Source of the DNA: Massilia sp. MS-15
GTDB lineage: Bacteria > Pseudomonadota > Gammaproteobacteria > Burkholderiales > Burkholderiaceae_D
Direction: 5' to 3'
NCBI RefSeq assembly: GCF_020176695.1
Contig: NZ_JAIWIA010000047.1
Location: 1 to 47,012 of the forward strand
Length of the DNA stretch: 47,012 bases
Shown here: positions 5,585 to 16,555 of the stretch, piece by piece
Numbering within the stretch: the stretch's first letter is position 1
How the letters are laid out: the number at the start of each line of letters is the position of its first letter
Position numbers and translations under genes: made by a program
Notes under the pieces: model-generated
What the model was told of the DNA's origin: nothing
What the model saw: only the letters and a program-made list of their open reading frames with translations
Database searches by the model: none

Positions 5585-7630
5585 TCAGGCCACCAGCAGC
5601 CAGTTCTCGCGCAGGCTGCGTTCGAAGTCGTCGGCCGGCAGCGGCTTGCTGTACAGGTAGCCCTGCACTTCGTCGCAGCCCGATTCGCGCAGGAAGGACA
5701 GCTGCTCCACCGTCTCCACCCCTTCCGCGATCACGCGCAGCCCGAGCTGCTGCGCCATGCTGACGATGGTGCCGGCGATCGCGCAGTCGCTCGGGTCGCC
5801 CGGGATCCCGGTGGTGAACGAGCGGTCGATCTTGAGGGTGTCGATCGGAAAGCGCTTCAGGTAGGACAGGCTCGAATAGCCGGTGCCGAAATCGTCGAGC
5901 GACAGCGCCACGCCCAGCTGGTGGATATCGTCCATGATCGCCGTCACGCGCTCGAAGTCGTGCATCAGGGTGCTCTCGGTGATTTCCAGCTCCAGCCAGG
6001 AGGCGTCGAGCCGGTAGCGCGCCAGCGTGGCCGCCACGCGCGCCGGCAGCGAAGCGGTGAACTCGCGCGCCGACACGTTCACCGCCAGCCGGAACGGCGG
6101 CAGCCCGACGCGCTGCCAGAGCGCGGCCTGGGCGCAGGCCTGTTCCAGCACCCATTCGCCCACCTGCACGATCAGGCCGGTGCTCTCGGCCAGCGGGATG
6201 AATTCGCCCGGCGGCACGATGCCGCGCGCCGGGTCCAGCCAGCGCACCAGCGCCTCGGCGCCCACCAGGCGATCGGTGCCGATCTCGAACTTGGGCTGGT
6301 AATACAGGATCAGTTCGCCGTTGCCGAGCGCCTGGCGCAGCCCGGATTCGATGCGCATGCGGTCCTGCATGCCCTGGTTCATGTCCTGGCTGTAGAAGGC
6401 CACGCTGCGGTCCGGGTCGGCGTCGAGCTGCTTGGCGCGCTCCATCGCGATGTCGGCCAGGCCGAGCAGGGTCTCGGCTTCGTTGCCGTCTTGCGGGTAG
6501 ACGCTGATGCCGATGCTGGCGCCCACGCGCAGGTCGTGGCCGCCGATCAGGAAGGGGGCGTCGAGCGCGGCCTGCAGTTTCTGCGCCACGGTGGTGGCCT
6601 CGAAATGCTGGCGCATGTCGAACAGGCCCACCGCGAATTCGTCGCCGGACAGCCGCGCCACCACGTCCTCGTCGCGCAGGGTAGCGCGGAAGCGCTGTGC
6701 CACTTGGCGCAGCAGCTCGTCGCCGATGCGCCGGCCGAGGGTGTCGTTGATGCGCTTGAAGCGGTTCAGGTCCACGAACAGCAGGCAACCCGCGGTCTCG
6801 TTGCGCTGGGCGACGATCAGGGCCTGGTCGACCAGGCGCGCGAACAGCGTGCGATTGGGCAGGCCGGTCAGCTCGTCGTAGTAGGCCAGGTGGTGCAGCC
6901 TCTCCTCGGCCTGCTTGCGTTCGGTGATATCGGTGAGGTAGGCGATCAGGCCGATCGGTCGCTCGGCCAGGTCGCGCAGCGGCGAGAGCGACAGGCTGGC
7001 CCAGAACACCTCGCCCGATTTTTTCCGGCGCCGCACCTCCATCATGCGCCCGCCCTGCTCCACGAAGCTGTCCTCGAAACCTTCGTCCTCGTCGGCGTAC
7101 AGGAACAGGATATTGCGGCCGATCGCTTCCAGCGCGGTATAGCCGAACAGTTCCTCGGCGCCGCGGTTCCAGCTGGTGATGTAGCCCATCTGGTCCATGG
7201 TCAGCACCGACTCGTGGATCTGGTCCAGGATCTGCGACTGGTGCGCCAGCTGCGCTTCCATCTGCGCGTAGGCGTGGGTCGAGCGCACCGCCAGCGAATG
7301 CACCTGCAGCAGCGAAGCGGTCAGGTGGGCCAGGCCGGCCAGCTGGCGCGCGTCCTCGGCCGAATAGGCGGCGCGTCCGGCCACCTCGTAGATCCCGAAC
7401 TGCTCCGCGCTGCCGGCCACCGCCTGGCGCAGTAGCGGCCCGCTGCCGGCCGGCGCGCCAATGCCGGCGCCCGGCAGGAAGCGCCCGACCGGACTGGCCA
7501 GCAGCGCGGCCGCGATCCGGCCCAGTTCCGCATGCAGGGCCTCGCCGCGCAGGCGCAGGACGGCGTCGCACACGGCGGTCGAACCGCCGACGAAATTCAC
7601 TGCTGCGTCAACTGGTGCGACCTCGTGCAT
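5585..7630 (-). CDS. GAF/PAS-GGDEF-EAL cyclic-di-GMP protein
   Basis: A 681-residue cytoplasmic sensor. The N-terminal ~130 residues look GAF-like and carry no signal peptide or membrane segment. A PAS domain (QILDQIHESVLTMDQMGYIT ... LFGYTALEAIGRNILFLYAD) and its PAC follow to about 250. The GGDEF domain has SGDEF with an intact inhibitory I-site RDED exactly five residues upstream. The EAL domain shows EALVR, NVSAREF, the DDFGTGYSS loop, KIDRSF and EGVET. Both catalytic sites look complete, so it could make and/or degrade cyclic-di-GMP, controlled by PAS/GAF input. The start is 1 base after the stop of the HDOD gene, so the two are almost certainly one operon. The 3' end faces tRNA-Ser with no other gene between. 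Confidence 0.92.
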   Translation of the reverse strand: MHEVAPVDAAVNFVGGSTAVCDAVLRLRGEALHAELGRIAAALLASPVGRFLPGAGIGAPAGSGPLLRQAVAGSAEQFGIYEVAGRAAYSAEDARQLAGLAHLTASLLQVHSLAVRSTHAYAQMEAQLAHQSQILDQIHESVLTMDQMGYITSWNRGAEELFGYTALEAIGRNILFLYADEDEGFEDSFVEQGGRMMEVRRRKKSGEVFWASLSLSPLRDLAERPIGLIAYLTDITERKQAEERLHHLAYYDELTGLPNRTLFARLVDQALIVAQRNETAGCLLFVDLNRFKRINDTLGRRIGDELLRQVAQRFRATLRDEDVVARLSGDEFAVGLFDMRQHFEATTVAQKLQAALDAPFLIGGHDLRVGASIGISVYPQDGNEAETLLGLADIAMERAKQLDADPDRSVAFYSQDMNQGMQDRMRIESGLRQALGNGELILYYQPKFEIGTDRLVGAEALVRWLDPARGIVPPGEFIPLAESTGLIVQVGEWVLEQACAQAALWQRVGLPPFRLAVNVSAREFTASLPARVAATLARYRLDASWLELEITESTLMHDFERVTAIMDDIHQLGVALSLDDFGTGYSSLSYLKRFPIDTLKIDRSFTTGIPGDPSDCAIAGTIVSMAQQLGLRVIAEGVETVEQLSFLRESGCDEVQGYLYSKPLPADDFERSLRENWLLVA

Positions 7631-7631
7631 G

Positions 7632-8804
7632 TCAGACGTTCCGCCCTACCTGGATCGCCCAGTGATAGGCCTGCAACTGGCTGTACCACCAGTCCGCCGC
7701 GTCGATCTCTGCCTCGTCGAGCGCCGCTCGGGCCGGATGGGCTTCGGCCAGCCGCAGCCAGCGCCCGAGGACGCCGCCGCGCGCCAGCAAGGCATCGGTG
7801 ACGTGCGGCGGCAGGTGCAGGTCGGCGACGATCTCGCGCATCGGCATGTGCAGCAGGCGGTCGAGCAGCGAGAACACGCCGGTCATGTAGGCCAGGTCGC
7901 ACTCGTCGCGCTCGCCGCCGTCCTGCCTGCACAGCGATTCGAGCTGGGCGCCGCGGCGCGCCGCCAGCGGCAGCAGCAGGTTGGGCAGGCCATCGGGCTG
8001 CTGGCGCGCGTACAGCAGCAGCTGCAGCCAGCGCTGCAGCTGGCGCCGGCCGAGCAGGCTGATGGCCTGGTGGAAGCTGGTGATGCGGGTGCTGACCGCG
8101 AAGGCGGCCGAGTTCACCAGCTTCAGCAGGTGGTAGGACAGGGTCGGATCCTGCTTCAGCTGCAGTTCGATCTCGCGCGAGTCGGCGTCGCGCGACAGCA
8201 GGCCGAGCAGGGTCAGGATGCGGCGGCGCGAGCTGCCGTCCTGGTTTTCCCCGGCGGCCAGGGCCGGGTCCTGCGGATAGGTGCCGCAGAACCAGTCGAA
8301 ACCGGCCATCTCGCTGTCGGCGAAATGGCGCGCGGTATCGACGCCACGTGCCAGGTGCGGGCCGAACAGGGCCGCCAGACGTCCCGCCGGCAGCGGCGCG
8401 CGGGCGCAGTCGTGCGCGACGGTACGCAGCGCGGACGGTGCCGCCACGCCGGGCGGCAGCGGGCCGTCCAGCCACAGGCGGTAGCCGAGTTCGTGCAGTT
8501 CAGTGAGCCGGCGCGCGACGCCGTCGAGGGCGAGGACGCTGGCCGCCACCACGAAGCCGACGCGGTTGGCCGGCAGCAGGGCCAGCACCGGCGGCGTCAG
8601 CGCGGCGGGGTCGTCCAGCAACAGCAGGGCGTCGAGCGGCGCGATCGCGGCCAGCAGGTCCGGCGCGCCGAACATCGCCTGCAGGCGCCGCGGCAAGCCC
8701 TCCCCCGCTTCCAGGCGCAGGCACAGGGCCACCCACTCGTTCTGCCCATTGGCGACCGGGTCGATTGCTACCAGTGGAAATGGGGCGGGGTCCAGCGCGG
8801 CCAT
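7632..8804 (-). CDS. HDOD-domain protein with degenerate EAL (YuxH-like)
   Basis: A 390-residue protein. Residues 1-180 resemble a degenerate EAL domain (FPLVAIDPVANGQNEWVALC ... VGFVVAASVLAL ... LGYRLWLDG) lacking the catalytic EAL residues. From about 200 there is an HDOD domain (ILTLLGLLSRDADSREIELQ, then QDPTLSYHLLKLVNSAAF and ISLLGRRQLQRWLQLLL). This is the COG3434 architecture, thought to act as a signalling or protein-binding module without phosphodiesterase activity. The ATG at 8804 is preferred over a TTG at 8861, because the candidate promoter at 8833-8861 would place transcription start downstream of that TTG. It precedes the GGDEF-EAL gene by one base. Confidence 0.88.
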   Translation of the reverse strand: MAALDPAPFPLVAIDPVANGQNEWVALCLRLEAGEGLPRRLQAMFGAPDLLAAIAPLDALLLLDDPAALTPPVLALLPANRVGFVVAASVLALDGVARRLTELHELGYRLWLDGPLPPGVAAPSALRTVAHDCARAPLPAGRLAALFGPHLARGVDTARHFADSEMAGFDWFCGTYPQDPALAAGENQDGSSRRRILTLLGLLSRDADSREIELQLKQDPTLSYHLLKLVNSAAFAVSTRITSFHQAISLLGRRQLQRWLQLLLYARQQPDGLPNLLLPLAARRGAQLESLCRQDGGERDECDLAYMTGVFSLLDRLLHMPMREIVADLHLPPHVTDALLARGGVLGRWLRLAEAHPARAALDEAEIDAADWWYSQLQAYHWAIQVGRNV

Positions 8805-8832
8805 TGGATGGGCTCTCAATAGTATTTGGGCA

Positions 8833-8861
8833 ATCTTATGCGACCGATTATGAGAACGCAA
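8833..8861 (-). promoter_or_regulatory. Candidate promoter of HDOD/GGDEF-EAL operon
   Basis: On the minus strand TTGCGT (8856-8861) and TAAGAT (8833-8838) are spaced by 17 bp, with an expected start about 20 bases before the ATG at 8804. Match to sigma-70 is moderate. Confidence 0.4.
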
Positions 8862-9060
8862 CTATTTTGTTTCTCCACGGATACTTCCTGTCAATGCAGG
8901 AAAATAACCATGACGCGGACGGCGCAGGCGCCGCATCCTGGGCGCGTAATCATGCGCTTGCGGTGCTGATAATCGTGCAACATACTGCAAGCCAGGCTGT
9001 CCAATCTGCGGCGGCCGGCAGGCCGTCCCAGCCTGTCGCTGCCATCTTCGGAGGAGCACC

Positions 9061-11127
9061 ATGAAACAACTGTCGAGTACGCTCGGCTGGATTGCGCTGG
9101 CGGTCCTCGGCGCCTTTTCGCTCGGCTTCGTCGCGGTCAAGCGCGGCGAGACCATCAACGCGATCTGGATCGTCGCCGCGGCCGTCTGCGTCTATCTGAT
9201 CGCCTACCGCTTCTACAGCCGGTTCATCGCCTACCGGGCGCTGGGCCTGGACCCCAGCCGCCAGACCCCGGCCCACAAGTACAACGACGGCCTCGACTAC
9301 GTACCGACCAATAAGTACGTACTCTACGGGCACCATTTCGCGGCGATCGCCGGCGCCGGCCCGCTGGTCGGCCCGGTGCTGGCCGCCCAGATGGGCTACC
9401 TGCCGGGCATGATGTGGATCCTGGCAGGCGTCGTCTTCGCCGGCGCCGTCCAGGACTTCATCGTGCTGTTCATGTCCACCCGCCGCGACGGCCGCTCGCT
9501 GGGCGACCTGATCAAGTCGGAGATGGGCGAGATCCCGGGCCTGATCGCGCTACTCGGCTGCTTCATGATCATGGTGATCATCCTGGCGGTGCTGGCCCTG
9601 ATCGTCGTGAAGGCGCTCACCGGCTCGCCATGGGGCACCTTCACGGTCATGGCGACCATCCCGATCGCACTGTTCATGGGCCTGTATTCGCGCTTCGTGC
9701 GCGTCGGCCGCATCGGCGAAGTCTCGCTGATCGGCTTCGTGCTGCTGATGCTGGCCATCGTCGGCGGGCAGTGGGTGCACGATTCGCCGACCTGGGGCGC
9801 GGCCTTCAATTTCACCGGCACCCAGCTGACCTGGATGCTGATCGGCTACGGCTTCGTGGCCTCGGTGATTCCCGTATGGCTGCTGCTGGCGCCGCGCGAC
9901 TACCTGTCGACCTTCCTCAAGATCGGCACCATCGTGGCGCTGGCGATCGGCATCGTGATCGTCGCCCCCGACCTGCGCATGCCAGCCGTCACCAGGTTCA
10001 TCGACGGCAGCGGCCCGGTCTGGTCGGGCAACCTGTTCCCCTTCCTGTTCATCACCATCGCCTGCGGCGCCGTGTCCGGCTTCCACGCCCTGATTTCCTC
10101 GGGCACCACGCCCAAGATGATCGAGAACGAAACCCACGCCCGCTTCATCGGCTACGGCGGCATGCTGATGGAATCCTTCGTCGCCATCATGGCGCTGGTG
10201 GCGGCGGCCACCATCGACCCGGGCGTCTACTTCGCCATGAACAGCCCGGCCGCGCTGCTGGGCACCACCGCGCAATCGGCCGCGGCCGCCGTATCGCAGA
10301 TGGGTTTCGTGATCACGCCGGAAACACTGGACCAGATGGCGCGCGACGTCGGCGAACACACCATCATCTCGCGCGCCGGTGGCGCCCCCACGCTGGCGGT
10401 GGGCATGGCGCACATCCTGTCGAACGTGATCGGCGGCCAGGCCATGATGGCCTTCTGGTACCACTTCGCGATCCTGTTCGAAGCGCTGTTCATCCTGACC
10501 GCGGTGGACGCCGGCACGCGCGCCGGCCGCTTCATGCTGCAAGACCTGCTGGGCGCCTTCTCGCCTTCCCTGAAGCGCACCGAGTCGCTGCCGGCCAACC
10601 TGCTGGCCACCGGCCTGTGCGTGGCGGCCTGGGGCTACTTCCTGTATCAGGGCGTGGTCGATCCGCTGGGCGGCATCAACACCCTGTGGCCGCTGTTCGG
10701 CATCGCCAACCAGATGCTGGCCGCGATCGCGCTGATCCTCGGCACCTGCGTGCTGTTCAAGATGAAGCGCGCCCAGTACGCCTGGGTGACCATCGTGCCC
10801 ACCCTCTGGCTGCTGGCCTGCACCCTCACCGCCGGCTGGCAGAAGATCTTCGACGCCAACCCGAAGGTCGGCTTCATGGCCCACGCCAGGAAGTTCCAGG
10901 AAGCGCACGATGCCGGCACCGTGCTGGCCCCGGCCAAGACGGTGGAGCAGATGGAGCGCATCATCTTCAACGACTACGTCGACGCCGCGCTGGCCGGCTT
11001 CTTCATGGTCGTGGTGCTGGCGGTGCTGGTGTACGGCATCCGCACCGTGCTGGCGGCGCGCGCCAGCAGCGGCCCGACCGTGAAGGAAACCCCGTACGTG
11101 GCCATGCCCACGCCACAGGTGTCATGA
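9061..11127 (+). CDS. cstA: CstA-family carbon starvation / pyruvate transporter
   Basis: A 688-residue inner-membrane protein of the CstA/BtsT family, with many hydrophobic helices. The family hallmark region is near residues 80-130 ([20 protein letters not shown], then [20 protein letters not shown]). [17 protein letters not shown] and a C-terminal [20 protein letters not shown] are also present. E. coli CstA and BtsT import pyruvate and were first tied to peptide use under starvation. Length is close to the family norm (about 690-720). GGAGGAG lies 6-12 bases before the ATG. The 250-base upstream gap to the HDOD gene may hold a weak promoter (TTGCGG-17-CATACT near 8960-8990). The stop overlaps the YbdD start by 4 bases. 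Confidence 0.96.
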   Translation: MKQLSSTLGWIALAVLGAFSLGFVAVKRGETINAIWIVAAAVCVYLIAYRFYSRFIAYRALGLDPSRQTPAHKYNDGLDYVPTNKYVLYGHHFAAIAGAGPLVGPVLAAQMGYLPGMMWILAGVVFAGAVQDFIVLFMSTRRDGRSLGDLIKSEMGEIPGLIALLGCFMIMVIILAVLALIVVKALTGSPWGTFTVMATIPIALFMGLYSRFVRVGRIGEVSLIGFVLLMLAIVGGQWVHDSPTWGAAFNFTGTQLTWMLIGYGFVASVIPVWLLLAPRDYLSTFLKIGTIVALAIGIVIVAPDLRMPAVTRFIDGSGPVWSGNLFPFLFITIACGAVSGFHALISSGTTPKMIENETHARFIGYGGMLMESFVAIMALVAAATIDPGVYFAMNSPAALLGTTAQSAAAAVSQMGFVITPETLDQMARDVGEHTIISRAGGAPTLAVGMAHILSNVIGGQAMMAFWYHFAILFEALFILTAVDAGTRAGRFMLQDLLGAFSPSLKRTESLPANLLATGLCVAAWGYFLYQGVVDPLGGINTLWPLFGIANQMLAAIALILGTCVLFKMKRAQYAWVTIVPTLWLLACTLTAGWQKIFDANPKVGFMAHARKFQEAHDAGTVLAPAKTVEQMERIIFNDYVDAALAGFFMVVVLAVLVYGIRTVLAARASSGPTVKETPYVAMPTPQVS

Positions 11128-11333
11128 TGTTCGGCGCCCTGCTCGACGCCGGCAAGCAGGCCGGCAAATACCTGGGCCAGAGCATGCGGCTGATGGTCGG
11201 CCTGCCTGAATACGACACCTACCTGGCGCACATGGAACGCACCCATCCCGACCAGACGCCGATGAGCTACGAGGAATTCTTCCGCGAGCGCCAGGAAGCC
11301 AGGTATGGCGGCAAGCGGGCCACTTGCTGCTGA
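11124..11333 (+). CDS. YbdD/YjiX-family small protein (DUF466)
   Basis: A 69-residue soluble protein of the YbdD/YjiX family: [20 protein letters not shown], then [20 protein letters not shown], then an RQEARYGG end. These proteins almost always sit directly downstream of cstA/btsT and are required with the transporter for pyruvate uptake in E. coli (YhjX/BtsT-YjiX context). The ATG at 11124 overlaps the cstA stop (ATGATG), indicating translational coupling. The C-terminal extension KRATCC ends in two cysteines. Confidence 0.92.
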   Translation: MMFGALLDAGKQAGKYLGQSMRLMVGLPEYDTYLAHMERTHPDQTPMSYEEFFRERQEARYGGKRATCC

Positions 11334-11358
11334 AGCAAGGCGGCCCGCATCCACGATG

Positions 11359-11380
11359 AAGGGGCGCTGCGGCGCCCCTT
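11359..11380 (+). terminator. Candidate terminator after cstA-ybdD
   Basis: Perfect 9-bp stem AAGGGGCGC / GCGCCCCTT (11359-11367 and 11372-11380) with loop TGCG, 25 bases after the ybdD stop. The T-run is only two bases, so it may be a stabilising or Rho-assisted 3' hairpin instead of a strong intrinsic terminator. Confidence 0.55.
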
Positions 11381-11531
11381 CCGCCATGCGCGGCAAGGCG
11401 GCGCTTTGATATCTCTCAATCTCCCCCCTCCCCCCTGAACGTATATTTTTTTCTTGCGGGAACTTGCACTCCGCAAAGGAAGCCCTGCGTCGTCCGGCGC
11501 CGGGCCGTTCCTGCCGTCCTGCGGGATCAGC

Positions 11532-14378
11532 ATGCCGACTTTCGCGCGTTCCAGCCTGAACCAGAAGCTGACCACCATCTCGCTGTTCTCCACCGCGACC
11601 GCGCTGGTGTTCGTTTTCACGGTGCTGGCGGCGGCCTCGGTGGCCAGCCAGCGCCGCGACGCCGCGGCCCAGCTGTCGGCCCTGGCCGAGGTGATTGCGG
11701 CCGGCAGTGCCGACCACCTGCTGCTGCGTGACCGTCCGCGCGCCCAGGCCGCGCTGGCCGCGCTGGCCGGCAAGCGCGACATCTCCGCCGCTGCCCTGTA
11801 CGACCGCCACGGCCAGGTCTTCGCCCAGTACCGTGCCGGCGCCAGCAACCGGCCCATCTCCCCGGTGCTGGACGGTATCGACGGCGCCGCCCTGGCCGCC
11901 GCGAACGCCGCCGGCCAGCACCTGCTGGCGCGCCACCTGCGCGTGTACCAGCTGGTAGCGAGCCCCGGCCTGCAGGTAGGCGTGGTGATGATCGAGACCG
12001 ACCTGGCGGGAGCCTGGACCGAGATCGTGGCCGGTCTGGCGCTGATGGCCCTGGCCATGGGTGTCGCGCTGGTGGTGGCGGTGGCCATGGCGGGACGTTT
12101 TACGCGCAGCATCGCCGAACCGGTGTCCCGGCTGATCGGGACGGCGCGCCAGGTCTCGGCCAGCCAGGACTACAGCCTGCGCATCGCGCACACGCGCAGC
12201 GACGAACTGGGCCAGCTGATCGACAGTTTCAATACCATGCTGGCCCAGATCGAGGACCGCGGCGCGGCCCTGCTGCAGCACCGCGACGAACTGGAGCGCC
12301 AGGTCGGCGTGCGCACCGCACAGCTGGAAAAGGCGAAGAACGCCGCCGAAGCGGCCAGCCGCGCCAAGAGCGCCTTCCTGGCCACCATGAGCCACGAGAT
12401 CCGCACCCCCATGAACGGAGTGCTGGGCATGACCGACATGCTGCTCGCGACCGGGCTCACCGAGGTGCAGCGCAACTATGCCAGCCTGGTCAAGCGCTCG
12501 GGCGAACACCTGCTGGTGATCATCAACGACATCCTCGACTTCTCCAAGATCGAGGCGGGCAAGCTGGCCATCGAGTACCTCAACTTCAACCTGTGGGACC
12601 TGCTCGACGAGCTGCACAAGGTCTATGCGCCGCAGGCCGCCGCCAAGGACATCGGCTTCGACTTCGACATCGCCAGCGACATCCCGGTGGCGATCTGCGG
12701 CGATCCGAACCGGTTGCGCCAGGTCCTGGCCAACCTGCTGGGCAATGCGGTCAAGTTCACCGGGCAGGGCCGGATCCAGGTGCGCGTACGGGTGACGCGC
12801 GAGGATGCGCAGCAGGTCACGCTGCGCTTCGAGGTGCACGACACCGGCATCGGGATCGCGCGTGCGGCGCGCGCGCACCTGTTCGAGGCCTTCGCGCAGG
12901 CCGACGCGTCGACCACCCGCCGTTATGGCGGCACCGGCCTGGGGCTGGCGATTTCCAGGCAACTGGTGGAACTGATGGGCGGCGCGATCGGCGCCGACAG
13001 CGCCCCTGAACAGGGTGCGGTATTCTGGTTCACGCTCGGCTTCGACAAGCGCCGCGTACATCCGGATGCGGCGCATGCGCCCGGCCAGCGCCCGCGGCCG
13101 CTGGCCGGCCTGCGCGTGCTGGTCGTGGATGAACACGAACACAGCCGCACCGAGCTGCTGGGCCAGCTGCAGGGCTGGGGCGCCAGCGCGCACGGCGCCG
13201 CCAGCGCGGTGCTGGGCCACGACAGCCTGCTCGGCGCGGCGCGCGCCGGCCAGCCCTACGACGCCGCCGTGATCGACATGGAGCTGCGCGACACCAGCGG
13301 CCTGGCGCTGGCGGCTTCGCTCAGGTCCGACCTTCCGGCCGGCCTGCACCCACCCACCCGCCTGGTGCTGCTCAGCCCCGGACGGCTGGCGGCGGACCCG
13401 GTGCAGCGCCGCATGGCCGGCGTCGCGTACCAGCTGGTGAAGCCGGCGCGCGCGGCCGACCTGGTCGCCTGCCTGACCGCCGGCGCTACCCGCTCCCCCC
13501 TGCCACCCGCGGCGCCGGCCGGCATCGCCGCAGCCGCCGATCCCCGTCCGGCAGGACCGGGCCGGGCGCCGCGCGTCCTGCTGGCCGAGGACAACCCGGT
13601 CAACGTGGAAGTCGCGAAGGCGATGCTGGAGAATTTCGGGCTCGAGGCGCACTGCGCCGGCAATGGGCAGGAAGCCCTGGATGCGCTGCGCGCCGGCGGC
13701 TTCGATGCGGTGCTGATGGATTGCCAGATGCCGGTGATGGACGGCTTTGCCGCCACCGCCGCCATCCGCCGCCAGGAGCGCGAAGCGGGCCACGCCGCGC
13801 CGCTGCCGGTGATCGCGCTCACCGCCAACGCCCTGCAGGGCGACCGCGGCGCCTGCCTGGCCGCCGGCATGGACGACTACCTGTCCAAGCCCTTCACCCG
13901 GCAGCAGCTGGCGGCCGTGCTCGGACGCTGGGTCGCGCTACCGCTTGCCAGCCCTCCGGCGGAGCTGGCGCCGCACCCGGCGCGCGATGCCGGAGCGGGA
14001 CCAGCGCCGCGCTGCGCCGCCGTCAGCCGCGCCGCGCTGGACAATATCCGCGCGCTCAGCTGCGACGCCGGCGCGGACCTGGTGCAGAAAGTGGTCCAGG
14101 CCTACCTGGCCGAAGCGCCGCGCCAGCTGGCCGCGCTGCGCCAGGCGCTCGGCGGGCCCGATGCGGCGCTGCTGCGGCGCCTGGCCCACAGCCTGAAGTC
14201 GGCCAGCGCCAACGTCGGCGCCCTGCGCCTGGCCGCCCTGTGCCGCGAGTTCGAACTGCTCGGACGCGCCGGCACGGAGGCGGGCCAGGCAGCCATCCTG
14301 GCCGTCCTGGCCGACATGGAACGCGAATTCCAGGCAGTGCGTACCGCGCTGCATGCCATGCTTGAAAAGGAAACCTGA
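11532..14378 (+). CDS. BarA-like hybrid sensor histidine kinase
   Basis: A 948-residue membrane kinase. It has TM1 at about 13-36, a periplasmic sensor to about 150 (CHASE8-like, [20 protein letters not shown]), TM2 at about 155-180, and HAMP to about 230. A short coiled coil precedes HisKA with phospho-acceptor H288 in [11 protein letters not shown]. The ATPase domain has [14 protein letters not shown] and GTGLGLAIS. Two receiver domains follow: the first has acceptor D in [10 protein letters not shown] and K in LVKPA; the second, LLAEDNPVN ... [13 protein letters not shown], is canonical. A C-terminal Hpt domain carries H in [12 protein letters not shown]. This is a complete multistep phosphorelay in one protein. 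The ATG at 11532 begins just before TM1. The response regulator gene starts 1 base after the stop and is the likely partner. Confidence 0.95.
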   Translation: MPTFARSSLNQKLTTISLFSTATALVFVFTVLAAASVASQRRDAAAQLSALAEVIAAGSADHLLLRDRPRAQAALAALAGKRDISAAALYDRHGQVFAQYRAGASNRPISPVLDGIDGAALAAANAAGQHLLARHLRVYQLVASPGLQVGVVMIETDLAGAWTEIVAGLALMALAMGVALVVAVAMAGRFTRSIAEPVSRLIGTARQVSASQDYSLRIAHTRSDELGQLIDSFNTMLAQIEDRGAALLQHRDELERQVGVRTAQLEKAKNAAEAASRAKSAFLATMSHEIRTPMNGVLGMTDMLLATGLTEVQRNYASLVKRSGEHLLVIINDILDFSKIEAGKLAIEYLNFNLWDLLDELHKVYAPQAAAKDIGFDFDIASDIPVAICGDPNRLRQVLANLLGNAVKFTGQGRIQVRVRVTREDAQQVTLRFEVHDTGIGIARAARAHLFEAFAQADASTTRRYGGTGLGLAISRQLVELMGGAIGADSAPEQGAVFWFTLGFDKRRVHPDAAHAPGQRPRPLAGLRVLVVDEHEHSRTELLGQLQGWGASAHGAASAVLGHDSLLGAARAGQPYDAAVIDMELRDTSGLALAASLRSDLPAGLHPPTRLVLLSPGRLAADPVQRRMAGVAYQLVKPARAADLVACLTAGATRSPLPPAAPAGIAAAADPRPAGPGRAPRVLLAEDNPVNVEVAKAMLENFGLEAHCAGNGQEALDALRAGGFDAVLMDCQMPVMDGFAATAAIRRQEREAGHAAPLPVIALTANALQGDRGACLAAGMDDYLSKPFTRQQLAAVLGRWVALPLASPPAELAPHPARDAGAGPAPRCAAVSRAALDNIRALSCDAGADLVQKVVQAYLAEAPRQLAALRQALGGPDAALLRRLAHSLKSASANVGALRLAALCREFELLGRAGTEAGQAAILAVLADMEREFQAVRTALHAMLEKET

Positions 14379-14379
14379 T

Positions 14380-16542
14380 ATGCCTGCTCCAACCATGCGG
14401 CGTGGCACGGTGCTGGTCGCCGACGACGATCCGGTGATGCGCATGCTGATGCGCGAAATGCTGGCCCAGGTCGGGCTGGAGGCGGTCGAGGCGGCCGATG
14501 GCGCCGCCGCGGTGGAACTGGCGCGCCGCCACCCGCCCGACCTGATCCTGCTGGACGTGGAGATGCCGCGCATGGACGGCTTCGCGGCCTGCGCGGCGAT
14601 CCGGCGCAGCGCCAGCGCAGCCGGCGCGGATGGCCGGGGCGAAGGCGGCGGCGTGCCGATCGTGATGGTCACCGGCAGCGACGACCTGGAGGCGGTGACG
14701 CGCGCCTACGAGGCCGGCGCCACCGACTTCGTGTCCAAGCCGATCAACTGGCCGATCCTCGGCCACCGCGTGCTGTACGTGCTGCGCGCCAGCGACGCCA
14801 TCGCGCGCCTGCGCCTGGCCGACGCGCACAACCGCGCGGTGCTGGCCGCGATCCCCGACAGCTTCTTCCGGCTCGACCGCGACGGCTACTACCTCGACTA
14901 TGCGCCCGGCCTGGAACAGGAAGCCGCCCTGTCCGCCGCCTGCTCCCCCGGCACTTCGTGCGTGCCGTGCGCGGGCCGGCACATCACCGAGGTCCTGCCG
15001 GCCCCGGTCGCCGCGCGCATGCTCGGGCAGATGCGCGCCGTGCTGGCCACGGGGGAACTGCGCTCGGTCGAGTACGCGCTGGAACGGGACGGCGCGCTCC
15101 AGCATGTCGAGGCGCGCCTGGTCGCCACCGGCGCGTCGCAGGTGCTCGGCCTGGTGCGCGATATCAGCGAGCGCAAGCGCGCGGAAGAACAGATCCGGCG
15201 CCTGGCCTACTGCGACGGCCTGACCGGCATCCCGAACCGCCAGGCCTTCCTCGAAACGCTGGAGCGCGAGCTGCAGCGCTCCAGGCGCGCCAAGCGCAAG
15301 TTCGCGGTGCTGTTCATGGACCTGGACGCCTTCAAGCGCATCAACGACACGCTTGGCCACGATGCCGGCGATATGCTGCTCAAGCTGGTCTCGGAACGCC
15401 TGCGCGACACCATCCGTCCGCGCGACCTGGTGGCGCGCGCCGATGGCGAAGCGCAGGGAGCGGCCGAGCTGGCGCGCCTGGGCGGCGACGAGTTCACCAT
15501 CCTGCTCCCGGACCTCGAACGGGCCGAGGATGCGCTGAACGTGGCCAGCCGCGTGCGCGAAGCGATGCGCCGGCCCTTCGCCCTCGACTGCCACGAGATC
15601 TTCGTCACGGCCAGCATCGGCATCTCGCTGTTCCCCGAAGATGCCGAGGATAGCGGCTCGCTGCTCAAGTTCGCCGACACCGCGATGTACCACGCCAAGA
15701 ACTGCGGCAAGAACAACGCCAAGCTGTACAGCGCCGCGCTGACCATGCAGATCATGCGCCAGGTGAAGCTCGAGGTGGGGCTGCGCAAGGCCCTGCAGAA
15801 CGGCGAGCTGTACCTGCTCTACCAGCCGCAGCGCGACGTGCGCAGCGCCGACATCGTCGGGGTCGAGGCGCTGGTGCGCTGGCGCCATCCGGAGCGCGGC
15901 CTGGTGTCGCCCGCCGAGTTCATCCCGCTGGCCGAGGACACCGGCCTGATCGTGCCGATCGGCGAATGGGTGCTGCGCACCGCCTGCCGCCAGGCGCGCA
16001 GCTGGCAAAAGCTGGGCGGGCGGACGCCGCGCATCGCGGTCAACCTGTCGGCGCGCCAGTTCAAGGACGAGAACCTGGCGCAGATCGTGCACTCGGCCCT
16101 GCTCGACGCCAGCCTCGATCCGCGCCTGCTGGAGCTCGAGCTGACCGAAGGCACCCTGATGGACGATGCGCTGGCCACCCTGGCCACGCTGGAGCAGCTG
16201 CGCGCGATCGGCGTCCAGCTGTCGATCGACGACTTCGGCACCGGCTACTCGTCGATGAGCTACCTGAAGCGCTTCGACCTGCGCACGCTGAAGATCGACC
16301 GCAGCTTCATCCACGGCCTGCCGCAGGATGCGCAGAACGCGGCCATCACGCGCGCCATCATCGCGATGGCGCACGGGCTCAGGATGGCGGTGGTGGCGGA
16401 AGGCGTCGAAACCGGCGAGCAGCTGCGCCTGCTCGAGGAGTATGGCTGCGACATGGTGCAGGGCTACTACCTGGGCCACCCCGCACCGGCCGATGCGATC
16501 GCCGGCATGCTGTCCGCCCGGCTGCCGCTGGCGGCGAAATGA
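14380..16542 (+). CDS. Response regulator: REC-PAS-GGDEF-EAL
   Basis: A 720-residue cytoplasmic regulator. The receiver domain ([18 protein letters not shown], acceptor D in [14 protein letters not shown] in FVSKPI) is followed by a PAS domain, then GGDEF ([13 protein letters not shown]) and EAL ([47 protein letters not shown]). In the GGDEF domain about 13 extra residues ([13 protein letters not shown]) separate the I-site-like RPRD from GGDEF; similar insertions occur in this subfamily. Catalytic EAL residues are present. It starts 1 base after the hybrid kinase stop with AAAAGGA as ribosome binding site, so kinase and regulator are one operon linking the phosphorelay to cyclic-di-GMP. Confidence 0.94.
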   Translation: MPAPTMRRGTVLVADDDPVMRMLMREMLAQVGLEAVEAADGAAAVELARRHPPDLILLDVEMPRMDGFAACAAIRRSASAAGADGRGEGGGVPIVMVTGSDDLEAVTRAYEAGATDFVSKPINWPILGHRVLYVLRASDAIARLRLADAHNRAVLAAIPDSFFRLDRDGYYLDYAPGLEQEAALSAACSPGTSCVPCAGRHITEVLPAPVAARMLGQMRAVLATGELRSVEYALERDGALQHVEARLVATGASQVLGLVRDISERKRAEEQIRRLAYCDGLTGIPNRQAFLETLERELQRSRRAKRKFAVLFMDLDAFKRINDTLGHDAGDMLLKLVSERLRDTIRPRDLVARADGEAQGAAELARLGGDEFTILLPDLERAEDALNVASRVREAMRRPFALDCHEIFVTASIGISLFPEDAEDSGSLLKFADTAMYHAKNCGKNNAKLYSAALTMQIMRQVKLEVGLRKALQNGELYLLYQPQRDVRSADIVGVEALVRWRHPERGLVSPAEFIPLAEDTGLIVPIGEWVLRTACRQARSWQKLGGRTPRIAVNLSARQFKDENLAQIVHSALLDASLDPRLLELELTEGTLMDDALATLATLEQLRAIGVQLSIDDFGTGYSSMSYLKRFDLRTLKIDRSFIHGLPQDAQNAAITRAIIAMAHGLRMAVVAEGVETGEQLRLLEEYGCDMVQGYYLGHPAPADAIAGMLSARLPLAAK

Positions 16543-16555
16543 GCCGCGCCGCGCT

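Noticed and set aside
10974..13793. Very long open frame antisense to cstA and the hybrid kinase
   Set aside because: High GC3 leaves antisense frames open. The translation is low-complexity (G/A/Q/H/R-rich) and matches no family, while the sense strand holds complete, well-conserved proteins. Other long antisense frames (for example opposite the GGDEF-EAL, dnaX and M16 genes) were rejected for the same reason.
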